Positions 1 to 9,124 of a DNA stretch of 64,000 bases are shown one piece after another. A model generated the notes under the pieces. That model did no database searches, was not told where the DNA came from, and saw only the letters and a program-made list of their open reading frames with translations. Both the position numbers and the translations under genes were made by a program. The DNA is from Chryseobacterium paridis (GTDB taxonomy: Bacteria; Bacteroidota; Bacteroidia; Flavobacteriales; Weeksellaceae). Within the stretch, counting starts at the first letter, position 1. Each line of letters begins with the position of its first letter. The DNA lies in contig NZ_JAENHK010000001.1 in assembly GCF_016595215.1 (NCBI RefSeq), forward strand, positions 372,001 through 436,000. The letters run 5' to 3'.

Positions 1-8
1 TCTATATC

Positions 9-43
9 AAAAGGATTGCTTCATAAACGAGGCAATCCTTTTT
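9..43 (+). terminator. Intrinsic terminator of an upstream off-window gene
   Basis: Inverted repeat AAAAGGATTGC (9-19) / GCAATCCTTTT (32-42) with a 12-nt loop and a T-run. It closes a gene to the left of the window and separates it from the nitroreductase gene. Confidence 0.75.
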
Positions 44-99
44 CGGTTATTTATAAACAGATATTTTGTGATAACTCTATTTTATTCATATTCTATTCT

Positions 100-107
100 T
101 AAATTTG
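100..107 (+). promoter_or_regulatory. Bacteroidota -7 promoter element (TAAATTTG)
   Basis: TAAATTTG fits the Bacteroidota -7 consensus TAnnTTTG. It ends only four bases before the ATG at 112, so transcription would start at or very near the start codon. No clear TTTG -33 element is visible. The short distance suggests a leaderless transcript, or that a weaker promoter further upstream is used. Confidence 0.5.
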
Positions 108-111
108 GCTT

Positions 112-738
112 ATGAATTATTTGGAAGCTTTAAGCAGAAGATATTCTGTAAAAAAATTCAATAAAGAGATTATTCCTCAGGAAACACTTCATAATATTCT
201 TGAGTCAGGAAAACTGTCTGCAAGTTCCTTAGGGCTTCAGCCTTACAAAATCTTAATTGTAGAAAGCGAAGAAATGAAACAAAAGCTGATTCCAGCTTTT
301 TATAATCCATCCCAAATTTCCACATGTTCCCATCTTATTGTTATTATTTCAAAAAAAACAATTGATGAGAGCTACATTAGAGGCTATTTTAATCATATTT
401 CTGAAGTAAGAGATATTCCCTTGGAAAATCTGGATCTATTTAAAAAGAGCATCAACCAGCATATCGTTCAAAAAAGCCAGGATGAAATTTTCAACTGGGC
501 CGAAAAACAGTCCTATATCGTTTTAGCCAACTTAATGTACGCTGCAGCTATTGAAAATATAGACACCTGCCCAATGGAAGGTTTTCGTGAAGACATGATC
601 GAGAAAATTTTAGGTATAAACCCCGAAACAGAAAAAGTAACTGTTACTCTGGCAATTGGCTACCGTTCTGAAGAAGATGCCTTTCAATACATGAAAAAAG
701 TAAGGAAACCAAACGAAAAATTGTTTAAATTTATTTAA
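112..738 (+). CDS. NAD(P)H-dependent oxidoreductase, nitroreductase family
   Basis: A 208-residue FMN-dependent nitroreductase-fold protein of the NfsB/YdgI type, expected to be a cytosolic homodimer that reduces nitroaromatics or quinones with NAD(P)H. The N-terminal RRYSVKKFN (residues 9-17) is the usual FMN-phosphate-binding RRSxRxF-type motif, followed by a SASSLGLQPYKILIV segment. Near the C-terminus, CPMEGF and LAIGYRSEED match the family pattern. The length is normal for the family. The gene stands 29 bp before nadB and could be transcribed with it, but the physiological substrate cannot be told from sequence. Confidence 0.85.
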   Translation: MNYLEALSRRYSVKKFNKEIIPQETLHNILESGKLSASSLGLQPYKILIVESEEMKQKLIPAFYNPSQISTCSHLIVIISKKTIDESYIRGYFNHISEVRDIPLENLDLFKKSINQHIVQKSQDEIFNWAEKQSYIVLANLMYAAAIENIDTCPMEGFREDMIEKILGINPETEKVTVTLAIGYRSEEDAFQYMKKVRKPNEKLFKFI

Positions 739-767
739 TGATTAGACCATTGTCTTAAAGCAAGCAT

Positions 768-2339
768 ATGATAAAAGCGGATGTATTAATAATTGGTTCC
801 GGAATCTCCGGACTTTCTTATGCCATTAAAGTTTCTGAACAACTTCCTGATGCCAAAATAATTATAGTAACAAAATCCGATGAGGACGAAAGTAACACCA
901 AATATGCTCAAGGTGGTCTAGCAGTAGTTACAGATTTTAAGAAAGACAATTTCGACAAGCATATCGAAGATACCATGCGTGCAGGTGATGGAGAAAGTAA
1001 AAGAGACGTGGTAGAAATGGTTGTAAAGGAAGCCCCTGCAAGATTTAATGAAATCGTAGAATGGGGTGCAAAATTTGACATGAAAAATGGAGAATTTGCG
1101 CTGGGAAGAGAAGGAGGACACACAGAGAATAGAATTGTACATCACAAAGACATTACGGGTTTCGAGATCGAAAGAGCACTTTTGCAAACTGCTAAAAACA
1201 GCCCCAATATTGAAATTTTAGATCATCACTATGTGATCGATATTATTACTCAACACCATGTTCCGGGAAAAGAATTAAATGAAGGAGACATCCATTGTTA
1301 TGGTGCCTATATTCTGGATGAAAAATCCAAAGCCATCAAAAAAATAACTTCTAAAATAACACTTGTTGCTACCGGAGGCGCAGGACACGTATATAAAAAC
1401 ACAACCAACCCGACTATTGCAACAGGAGATGGCATCGCTTTCGTTGCCCGCGCGAAAGGAAACGTTTCCAATATGCAATATTATCAGTTCCATCCTACAG
1501 CTTTATACAGCAAAATTGATGGAATGTTATTTTTAATTTCCGAAGCAGTGCGCGGAGACGGAGCAAAGCTCAGAACAAAAAGAGGTGAAAAATTCATGCA
1601 TAAATATGATGAGCGTGAAGAACTTGCCTCCAGGGATATTGTTGCCAGAGCAATTGACAACGAAATGAAAATTTCCGGTGATGAATATGTAGGACTAGAC
1701 TGCAGAGAAATGAACCAGGAGAAATTCTTAGATCATTTTCCAAATATTTATAAAAAATGCAGAGAAGAAGCCATTGATCCTTTTACACAACTCATCCCGG
1801 TTGTTCCTGCATGTCATTATTTAATGGGAGGTATCGAAGTAGACAGAGATGGACAGTCTTCAATCAAAAATCTATTTGCCGTAGGAGAATGTACCAATTC
1901 CGGATTACATGGAGCTAACAGACTTGCTTCTAATTCTTTATTGGAAGGTCTTGTTTTTGGACATAATGCAGCAATGAAAACTGTTGAGTTATTAAATAAT
2001 AATAATTTCAACTTTGATGACTTAAAAGCTGTTCCTGAATGGAATGAGGAAGGAATGAAAATTATAGATGAAATGGTGATTGTGAGTTATCTAAGAAAAC
2101 AGCTACAGGAAATGATGAGCGACCTTGTTGGTATTGTAAGAAGCAACAGACGTCTCAAAATGGCTTTACAAAAGCATCATGAAATTGCTGCTGCTGTTGA
2201 TGAGATCTACCACTACTCTATTCTTTCCCCTCAATTATCCGAACTGAGAAATTTAACAACCGTTGCTCACCTCATCATCACCCAATCTATGGAAATGACA
2301 GAAAATAAGGGAGCATTTTATAATAAAGATTTAGCCTAA
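768..2339 (+). CDS. nadB: L-aspartate oxidase
   Basis: First enzyme of de novo NAD synthesis: FAD-dependent oxidation of L-aspartate to iminoaspartate in the cytosol. The 523-residue protein starts with the FAD-binding Rossmann motif GSGISGLSYA (about residues 10-19). It contains the flavoprotein segments NTKYAQGGLAVV, GREGGHTENRIVH and HFPNIY, the active-site-region sequence QFHPTALY and the FAD-contacting GLHGANRLASNSLLEG. Its length is normal. nadC follows after 15 bp, so the two form an operon. nadA, which would use the unstable product, is not in the window and must be elsewhere. Confidence 0.95.
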   Translation: MIKADVLIIGSGISGLSYAIKVSEQLPDAKIIIVTKSDEDESNTKYAQGGLAVVTDFKKDNFDKHIEDTMRAGDGESKRDVVEMVVKEAPARFNEIVEWGAKFDMKNGEFALGREGGHTENRIVHHKDITGFEIERALLQTAKNSPNIEILDHHYVIDIITQHHVPGKELNEGDIHCYGAYILDEKSKAIKKITSKITLVATGGAGHVYKNTTNPTIATGDGIAFVARAKGNVSNMQYYQFHPTALYSKIDGMLFLISEAVRGDGAKLRTKRGEKFMHKYDEREELASRDIVARAIDNEMKISGDEYVGLDCREMNQEKFLDHFPNIYKKCREEAIDPFTQLIPVVPACHYLMGGIEVDRDGQSSIKNLFAVGECTNSGLHGANRLASNSLLEGLVFGHNAAMKTVELLNNNNFNFDDLKAVPEWNEEGMKIIDEMVIVSYLRKQLQEMMSDLVGIVRSNRRLKMALQKHHEIAAAVDEIYHYSILSPQLSELRNLTTVAHLIITQSMEMTENKGAFYNKDLA

Positions 2340-2354
2340 TAAGCCTACAAGCAT

Positions 2355-3215
2355 ATGAAAAAGCCAAGCTACGTAACAGATAAAGCACTTAAGACATTTA
2401 TAAAATCTGCTTTGGAAGAAGATATTCAGGATGGTGATCACTCCACATTATCCACAATTCCCAAAGATCTAAAACAGAGTGCTAAACTTTTGGTAAAACA
2501 AAATTGTATTATTGCAGGAGTTGAATTAGCAGAGATCATTTTTAAAACTTTTGATAAAAATTTAAAAATTGAAACTTTTATAAAAGATGGAGAAGCTGCT
2601 AAGGTCGGTGATATTGCTTTTATTGTTACTGGTTCTGCACAATCCATTCTTTCTACTGAGAGATTTGTTCTTAATTGTATGCAAAGAATGAGTGGTATTG
2701 CAACACTTACTCACGACTGGGACAGTAGACTGGTAGGAACAAAAACTAAATTATTAGATACAAGAAAAACAACCCCAAATTTCAGAATATGTGAAAAATG
2801 GGCTGTAGCTATAGGAGGAGGCACCAACCACAGATACGGTCTTTACGACATGATCATGTTAAAAGATAACCATATTGATTATAATGGAAGTATTACCAAT
2901 GCTGTAAAAATGGCCAAGGATTACGTCAAAAAAAATAAGAAAAAACTCAAAATAGAGGTTGAAACCAGGAATTTGGAAGAGGTTCAGGAGGCCATTAAAG
3001 CAAAGGTAGACAGAATCATGCTGGATAATATGGATGTAAAAACAATGAAGCAGGCAGTTGAAATGATTAACGGCGCTTGTGAATCTGAAGCTTCAGGAGG
3101 AATTACCAGAGATGAGCTTAAAGATATTGCATCAACCGGAGTTACTTATATCTCCGTTGGGGCCCTTACCCATTCGGCTGAGAACATAGATTTAAGCCTC
3201 AAAGCCGTGAAGTAA
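2355..3215 (+). CDS. nadC: Nicotinate-nucleotide pyrophosphorylase (quinolinate phosphoribosyltransferase, carboxylating)
   Basis: Makes nicotinate mononucleotide from quinolinate and PRPP with release of CO2, the third step of de novo NAD synthesis. The 286-residue length is typical. Diagnostic segments are TRKTTPNFR (substrate-binding TRKT), GGGTNHRYGLYDMIMLKDNH, EVETRNLEE, DRIMLDNM and the C-terminal EASGGI and ISVGALTHS phosphate-binding loops. It follows nadB by 15 bp. Both start codons are preceded by the same bases (CAAGCATATG), so translation initiation context is almost identical in the two genes. Confidence 0.95.
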   Translation: MKKPSYVTDKALKTFIKSALEEDIQDGDHSTLSTIPKDLKQSAKLLVKQNCIIAGVELAEIIFKTFDKNLKIETFIKDGEAAKVGDIAFIVTGSAQSILSTERFVLNCMQRMSGIATLTHDWDSRLVGTKTKLLDTRKTTPNFRICEKWAVAIGGGTNHRYGLYDMIMLKDNHIDYNGSITNAVKMAKDYVKKNKKKLKIEVETRNLEEVQEAIKAKVDRIMLDNMDVKTMKQAVEMINGACESEASGGITRDELKDIASTGVTYISVGALTHSAENIDLSLKAVK

Positions 3216-3424
3216 TGTTATATTTTTAACAAAAATAACAGCACTTTTTTACATATTATGCAACGCATTTTTTTAACACAAAAACACCCTTTTCAACTAA
3301 AATACTAAAAACCAGGAAGTTAATTATTCTTAATATTCGTTAAAAATTAACATTGAGTTAATATTGGTTAAATTTTATTTATCGACTTTTGCATAAAATT
3401 TAAATCTAACTATTACTAACGATT
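3216..3424. other. AT-rich leader region of the TonB-receptor gene
   Basis: A 209-bp AT-rich stretch with several TTAA-containing inverted repeats (for example GTTAAAAATTAAC near 3342-3354). A CGACTTTTGC sequence near 3383-3392 resembles a -7 box but lacks the TA, so I do not call a promoter. It probably holds the promoter and leader of the receptor gene at 3425. I see no small ORF or RNA gene in it. Confidence 0.4.
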
Positions 3425-6058
3425 ATGAAATTAATCAACAAATCGATGCTAACTGCGATAATAACTTTATCAACAGCTAGTGTTTATTACGCACAACAAG
3501 TTCAGGACACTGTTAAAGACACAAGGTCGAAAGACATTGAGCAGGTTGTACTAACAGGAGTTGCTGATATCGCTAAAGATAGGAAAACTCCGGTAGCAGT
3601 TTCAACAATCAAAGAAGCACAAATCGTACAAAGATTGGGTAACCAAGAATTCCCTGAGATTTTATCGACAACTCCCTCTATCTATGCTACAAAAGGGGGT
3701 GGTGGCTTTGGAGATGGACGTATGAACGTAAGGGGTTTTGACACCTCTAATACAGCAGTAATGATTAATGGAGTTCCTGTTAATGACATGGAAGGAGGTT
3801 CAGTATATTGGTCTAACTGGGCTGGACTATCTGATGTAACTTCTGCAATGCAGATACAAAGAGGTCTAGGAGCTTCAAAATTAGCAATTGCTTCAGTTGG
3901 AGGTACTGTTAACATTATCACAAGATCAGCAGATAAAAAGAGAGAGGGTAATGTAACTCTAGGTGTTGGTAATGATGGCTATCTTAAAACTTTATTTTCT
4001 TATAATACAGGAAAATCTGCAAAAGGGTGGTCTACTTCATTTTTGATGAGTAGAACAGCGGGAGCAATGTATATTGATGGTTCAGATTTTGAAGCATACA
4101 ACTACTATTTCGCTTTAGGTTTCCAGCCAAATAAAAAACACGATTTCCAATTTACATTTACAGGCGCTCCACAATGGCATAATCAAACATTTAATAACAG
4201 CATCGCAACCGACTTAGATATGGGTGATGGAAAGTTAGACGGTGTTTTATCTGATAAACCAAACAGAAAATATAACTCTAACTGGGGATATCTAAATGGT
4301 CAACAATATTCACAAACGGTAAATTACTATAGCAAACCTGTTGCATCAATTAACTGGGACTGGAATATTTCTGAAAAATCAAAATTATCTACAGTAGGAT
4401 ATGCATCTTGGGGTAGAGGTGGTGGAACTGGAATTTTAGGCTCTATCAATGGAAAGGGTATCAATGCTTTACCAAAAAGTACAGACGGTTTAATTCGTTT
4501 TGATGATATTTATGCTTGGAATACAGGACAAACAGTTGCTGATTTCGGAGCGAATAACAAAACTCCATTTGTTGGTACAAGTTCTAATGGTATTACCAGA
4601 AGAGCTAGTGTAAATTCACATGACTGGTATGGAATTCTATCCAATTTCCAACATAAAGTCAATGACAACTGGAACTTCTCAGTAGGTATAGACGCAAGAT
4701 ATTACTATGGCTATCACCCAGGTCTTGTTACTGACTTCTTAGGAAACACAGAATACCGTGAAGCTGGAAACTTCAATCAATATCCATATTATACAGTTAC
4801 ACAATCATACAATGCAACACCTTCTGCAAACCCGTTTGCAGCTGCAGTAAAAGACAAATCACAGATTGTATACAGAAATTATGATGGTAAAGTTCTTTGG
4901 GGAGGAGTTTTCGGACAGTTAGAATATACGAATGATAAAATTTCAGCTTTCGTACAGGGTTCTGCATCTGAGCAGAGCAACCAAAGAATTGATAAGTGGG
5001 TTTGGGATGGAACATCTACCGTTCCTACTGGAATATCTACTACACAGCAAGGACAAGTGGTAAACCAAAAAACAGAGCAGAAATTCAGATTCGGATACAA
5101 CGCAAAAGCCGGTGTGAATTATAATATCAACGAACAGCACAATGTTTTCGTAAATGTTGGTATTTATTCTAAACAACCAAATCAAAATGCTATTTTCCCT
5201 TATAATTTGCCAACAAAAACATTCGGTTCTTTGTATCAACAAATCGAAAACAAAGATATAAGAAACGAACAAGTAACTTCTGCTGAAATCGGTTATGGAT
5301 TCAAAAGTGGAAAGTTCAGAGCAAACTTGAATGGATATTATACAGATTGGAAAGATAGATTTGTTCGTGTTTTAGGTATTACTTATACTAATCCTGATAA
5401 TACTACTGGTACAAATGGTACTGCAAGTTTGACAGGTGTACGAGAAGTGCATATGGGTGTTGAATTAGAGACATTCTACAAACCTTTAAACTGGTTAGAG
5501 TTCAATGGAATGCTTTCTATAGGAAACTGGAAATATAAAAACAACCCAACAGGAAGAATTGCTGACGTAAACGGAGATCCAATTTCCACAAACGGAAAAG
5601 ACGAAGTTGTATTGGCATTAGATGGAATGAAAGTTGGAGATGCTGCGCAAACAACTGCAGCAATAGGTGCAACAGTGAAACCTGTTAAAAACCTTGATGT
5701 TTTCGCAACATGGAGATATTATGATAATTTATATGGAACTTTTAGTATCAATAGCAGTTATATTATTACAACACCTGGAGTAACTCCATCAGGAGCTCAA
5801 AATGGTTCGTTGAAAGCACCATCTTACAATTTAACTGATGTAGGAGCTTCTTATACATTTAACTTAAAAAATGGAAACAGATTGATCATAACAGGAAATG
5901 TTTACAACGTATTTGACACAACTTACATTTCTGATTTGAGATCAAGTATATTTGTTAACGACAAATCAAAAGGGGTTTACAAAGGATTGGATACAGCTAA
6001 CAGCGTTTATTTCGGATTCGGAAGAACTTGGGCTGCTTCTCTTTCTTATAGATTCTAA
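3425..6058 (+). CDS. TonB-dependent outer-membrane receptor
   Basis: An 877-residue outer-membrane receptor. Signal peptide at residues 1-23 ending SVYYAQQ. No carboxypeptidase-like N-terminal domain is present; the plug starts almost directly (DIEQVVLTG, about residue 38) and includes RMNVRGFDTSNTAVMINGVP and GGTVNIIT. The rest is a beta-barrel rich in aromatic-Gly strands, ending in SLSYRF, a typical outer-membrane C-terminus. It is a lone gene with no SusD-like partner, so it is not a classical SusCD glycan importer; a siderophore, cofactor or peptide ligand is more likely. The ligand cannot be told from sequence. Confidence 0.92.
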   Translation: MKLINKSMLTAIITLSTASVYYAQQVQDTVKDTRSKDIEQVVLTGVADIAKDRKTPVAVSTIKEAQIVQRLGNQEFPEILSTTPSIYATKGGGGFGDGRMNVRGFDTSNTAVMINGVPVNDMEGGSVYWSNWAGLSDVTSAMQIQRGLGASKLAIASVGGTVNIITRSADKKREGNVTLGVGNDGYLKTLFSYNTGKSAKGWSTSFLMSRTAGAMYIDGSDFEAYNYYFALGFQPNKKHDFQFTFTGAPQWHNQTFNNSIATDLDMGDGKLDGVLSDKPNRKYNSNWGYLNGQQYSQTVNYYSKPVASINWDWNISEKSKLSTVGYASWGRGGGTGILGSINGKGINALPKSTDGLIRFDDIYAWNTGQTVADFGANNKTPFVGTSSNGITRRASVNSHDWYGILSNFQHKVNDNWNFSVGIDARYYYGYHPGLVTDFLGNTEYREAGNFNQYPYYTVTQSYNATPSANPFAAAVKDKSQIVYRNYDGKVLWGGVFGQLEYTNDKISAFVQGSASEQSNQRIDKWVWDGTSTVPTGISTTQQGQVVNQKTEQKFRFGYNAKAGVNYNINEQHNVFVNVGIYSKQPNQNAIFPYNLPTKTFGSLYQQIENKDIRNEQVTSAEIGYGFKSGKFRANLNGYYTDWKDRFVRVLGITYTNPDNTTGTNGTASLTGVREVHMGVELETFYKPLNWLEFNGMLSIGNWKYKNNPTGRIADVNGDPISTNGKDEVVLALDGMKVGDAAQTTAAIGATVKPVKNLDVFATWRYYDNLYGTFSINSSYIITTPGVTPSGAQNGSLKAPSYNLTDVGASYTFNLKNGNRLIITGNVYNVFDTTYISDLRSSIFVNDKSKGVYKGLDTANSVYFGFGRTWAASLSYRF

Positions 6059-6072
6059 AATTTAAATTACAT

Positions 6073-6111
6073 AAACATATAAAACCCGCCAATGGCGGGT
6101 TTTATATGTTT
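6073..6111 (+). terminator. Strong intrinsic terminator of the TonB-receptor gene
   Basis: An 18-bp perfect stem, 6073-6090 against 6094-6111, with core AAAACCCGCC-AAT-GGCGGGTTTT. The symmetrical A/T flanks could work on both strands. The ATG at 6106 lies inside the right arm, which argues against its use as the next gene's start. Confidence 0.9.
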
Positions 6112-6132
6112 ATCTTTATCTTTATTAAAAAA

Positions 6133-6873
6133 ATGGATATAGCTCTTAAAGAATTTATCGAACATTGGAAATCCAAAAATTATGTAATTGGAATTCTTTT
6201 AACTGGTAGCTATGCATTAGGGCTACAAAATGAGAACTCTGATATTGACATCAGAATTATATTTGATAATACACAAAAAACAACTCTGAAAGGGATAAAA
6301 AATAAAATTTCATATTTCGCCGAAAGTATTGAATCAGTAAAAAAAAGAATGCAACAAGATTTTATACGTAATATAAAATTCGAAGCCAGGCTTTTTAGCA
6401 TCGGAAAGATACTGTATAAAAAAGATGATGCAATCGATGAGTTGGTTACAATTGCTCAAAAGTTTATGAATACCCCTTTTAGGAATGTTCAGCATAAAAG
6501 AGACGCTATCATATTAAAAACCTACTCATTATCAGTTAATTATAATTACTTATTGCAAAATGAATCTTCAAAGCTCTACATTTATAATTACATGAGCTTT
6601 ATGAAAAATGTCTTACATACCTACTCATGGTTTATAAGCTACGAATCATTTATTGATGTAAAAACAGATTTAATATTAAATAATGCTAATTATAGAAAGA
6701 TCAACTTATGGCAGGATTATCCAGACAAGACTTTTATTCAAATTTGGATAGATTGCATAGAAAAAGAATATAATAATGAGAATGTTACAAAAATCTACAG
6801 TTATCTGCAATCAAAAATGACACAAATAGAAGGAAGAGATTTCGAAGTGGTGCGGGAGGAAAATATATTTTAA
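6133..6873 (+). CDS. Nucleotidyltransferase-domain protein of unknown role
   Basis: A 246-residue protein with a Pol-beta-type nucleotidyltransferase motif near the N-terminus: LLTGSYALGLQNENSDIDIR (GSY, then SDID), which supplies the two metal-binding acidic residues. The remainder is helical with no recognised domain. I chose the ATG at 6133 because the in-frame ATG at 6106 lies within the preceding terminator stem. It is convergent with the exporter gene of the lanthipeptide cluster, 29 bp away, and shares that block's AT-rich character. It could be a stand-alone MNT/aminoglycoside-type nucleotidyltransferase or the toxin/antitoxin-like half of a system, but no partner gene is visible. Function unknown. 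Confidence 0.75.
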   Translation: MDIALKEFIEHWKSKNYVIGILLTGSYALGLQNENSDIDIRIIFDNTQKTTLKGIKNKISYFAESIESVKKRMQQDFIRNIKFEARLFSIGKILYKKDDAIDELVTIAQKFMNTPFRNVQHKRDAIILKTYSLSVNYNYLLQNESSKLYIYNYMSFMKNVLHTYSWFISYESFIDVKTDLILNNANYRKINLWQDYPDKTFIQIWIDCIEKEYNNENVTKIYSYLQSKMTQIEGRDFEVVREENIF

Positions 6874-6902
6874 TTTTACTTTGAAAAAATGATATATAGG
6901 AG

Positions 6903-9104
6903 CTAATTCCCAAGCTCCAATTGATTTTTCACAAGTTGGTAGTAAGATCCTCTTAAAGCGACTAATTCAATATGAGTTCCTTCCTCTATAACTTTTCCCT
7001 GATCCAGAACAATAATTTTATCCGCATGTTTCACTGTAGATAGGCGGTGCGCAACGATAACAGCTGTTCGCCCTTTAAAAAAATGTTCAAGATTGTCTAT
7101 TATGGTCCTTTCATTATTTGCATCTAAGGCGCTGGTCGCCTCATCAAAAAATATATATTCTGGAGATTTATATACAGCCCGAGCAATAAATAAGCGTTGC
7201 TTTTGCCCTCCACTTATTCCCATACCTTCATTACCAATCTTAGTGTTATAGGTCAATGGAAGACTTTCTATAAATTCTTTAATATTAGCAATATGCACAG
7301 CATGTTTTAATCTAGATTTATCAATATCATCATCTCCTACCACAATATTATCTGCAATCGTATCATTAAAAATATAACCATCCTGCATCACAACACCTAT
7401 ATGATCTCGCCACATTGTTGGAGAAATATTCTTAAAATTTTGGTTTCCCAATTTTACATCTCCTTTTGTAGGCTCGTAAAATTTCAATAATAACTTAATC
7501 AGTGTAGTTTTACCACTACCACTAACTCCAACGATTGCTGTCGTTTTCTGATAAGGAATTACCAGATTCAGGTTCTCGAAAACATTCTGATTTGATCCTG
7601 TGTATCTAAAACTAAGATTATGAACAAATAAATCTCCTCCAGATATATTAGGAGCAAATTGGGATTCTTCAGTTTCTTCTTCATCCTTCTCATGTATTTC
7701 ATTAAGCCTTTCTAATGAAATACTAGCATCTTGTAGTTGTTTAATAAATCCTATAACTTGACCTATTGGCCCATTTAACTGACCTATAATATACTGTATA
7801 GACATCATCATTCCCAAAGTAATATTCCCATCAATGACCAATTTAGCAGAAAGAAAACTAATAATCATATCTTTTATTTGGTTAATAAATCCACCTCCAA
7901 TAGACTGCCATTGATCCAAAGAAAGACTTTCTATTCTTATCCTAAATATCTTTACCTGTAACGATTCCCAAGCCCACCTCTTTTTCTTTTCAGCATTTTG
8001 CATTTTAATCTCCTGCATACCATTAATCAACTCAATCACCTTACTCTGGGTCTGAGATACTTGAGAGAAATTTTTATAATCCAGATCTTTTCTCTTTTTT
8101 AGAAAAAAAAGAATCCACATTGAATACAATGTAGCCCCAACTACAAATACAAGAAACAATCTATAGTCATAAAGCAATAAAATAATACTGTAAACAAAAA
8201 AGTTAACAATTGAAAACAATGTACTCAATGTTGAGCCTGTAAGTAATTGCTCTATTCTTGAATGATCTCCAATCCTCTGCATGATATCTCCTGTCATTCG
8301 GGTATCAAAAAAGCTTATAGGTAATTTCATTAGCTTAATAAAGAAATCTGAAACTAAAGAAATATTAATTCGGGTACTCAGGTGCAACAAAATCCAGCTT
8401 CTGACAACGTCAACTCCCATTCTTCCGAGATACAGCATAAATTGAGCAATTAGTACTAGATAAATAAAATTAATATCTCTATTCTGAATCCCGACATCAA
8501 CAATACTTTGGGTAAGAAAAGGAAGTATTAGAGAAAGTAAACTTCCCGCAAGGAGACCAACAGCCAATTGAATAATTAGTGACTTATATTTTATAGCATA
8601 ACGGCTAAGAAACCTTAGGTTTAGCTTTTTCCCTTCATCATCCCATTCTGTATCATAAAAGGCTGGAGTAGTTTCTACCACCAGAGCAACTCCTTCTTTT
8701 AATGTTTCATCTGCATTATTTCCGATCCAATGCTTTATAAATTCATCTTTCTTGTAAGTGACAAGCCCATACGCAGGATCTGATATATAGATTAAATAAT
8801 CTTTAGATTTCTTCTTGATTTCGTATATTACTACAAAATGTTTTTTATCCCAATGTACAATACATGGTAGAGGAATACCTCTTGTGAGAATATCAAAATT
8901 TATTTTTACGCCATTCGTTTTAAATCCCATCTTTTCTGCAGCATTACTGAGATTTAGTAAACTACTTCCTATTCTTGTCGTTTCGGAAAGCATTCTGATG
9001 TACTGTAATCCTACCAACTTACCATAATATTTACTAATAATGCGTAAGCAAGTCGGACCACAATCTTTAGCATCAGGCTGGCGGTAAAAGGGGAATTTTT
9101 TCAC
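6903..9104 (-). CDS. lanT: Lanthipeptide exporter: ABC transporter with N-terminal C39 peptidase (LanT-like)
   Basis: A 733-residue half-transporter expected to remove the precursor leader at the double-Gly site and export the core across the inner membrane. The N-terminal C39 peptidase is intact: QPDAKDCGPTC with catalytic Cys15, His89 in KKHFVV and Asp109 in ISDPAYG. A six-helix membrane domain (about 160-440) follows. The ATPase has Walker A GVSGSGKTT, the signature ISGGQKQR, Walker B YIFFDEATSALD and H-loop AHRLST. The start codon is GTG; no in-frame ATG lies between it and lanB. It is the last gene of the lanA-lanC-lanB-lanT unit, 20 bp after lanB. No HlyD-type adaptor gene adjoins it, although a Gram-negative cell normally needs one. 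Confidence 0.93.
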   Translation of the reverse strand: MKKFPFYRQPDAKDCGPTCLRIISKYYGKLVGLQYIRMLSETTRIGSSLLNLSNAAEKMGFKTNGVKINFDILTRGIPLPCIVHWDKKHFVVIYEIKKKSKDYLIYISDPAYGLVTYKKDEFIKHWIGNNADETLKEGVALVVETTPAFYDTEWDDEGKKLNLRFLSRYAIKYKSLIIQLAVGLLAGSLLSLILPFLTQSIVDVGIQNRDINFIYLVLIAQFMLYLGRMGVDVVRSWILLHLSTRINISLVSDFFIKLMKLPISFFDTRMTGDIMQRIGDHSRIEQLLTGSTLSTLFSIVNFFVYSIILLLYDYRLFLVFVVGATLYSMWILFFLKKRKDLDYKNFSQVSQTQSKVIELINGMQEIKMQNAEKKKRWAWESLQVKIFRIRIESLSLDQWQSIGGGFINQIKDMIISFLSAKLVIDGNITLGMMMSIQYIIGQLNGPIGQVIGFIKQLQDASISLERLNEIHEKDEEETEESQFAPNISGGDLFVHNLSFRYTGSNQNVFENLNLVIPYQKTTAIVGVSGSGKTTLIKLLLKFYEPTKGDVKLGNQNFKNISPTMWRDHIGVVMQDGYIFNDTIADNIVVGDDDIDKSRLKHAVHIANIKEFIESLPLTYNTKIGNEGMGISGGQKQRLFIARAVYKSPEYIFFDEATSALDANNERTIIDNLEHFFKGRTAVIVAHRLSTVKHADKIIVLDQGKVIEEGTHIELVALRGSYYQLVKNQLELGN

Positions 9105-9124
9105 AATGATTTAAAATAATAAAC

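Noticed and set aside
3425..6058. The first TonB receptor as a SusC protein
   Set aside because: There is no carboxypeptidase-like N-terminal domain and no SusD gene beside it.
6106..6132. Upstream ATG for the nucleotidyltransferase gene (adds MFIFIFIKK)
   Set aside because: It lies inside the right arm of the 18-bp terminator stem of the preceding gene; the ATG at 6133 is preferred.
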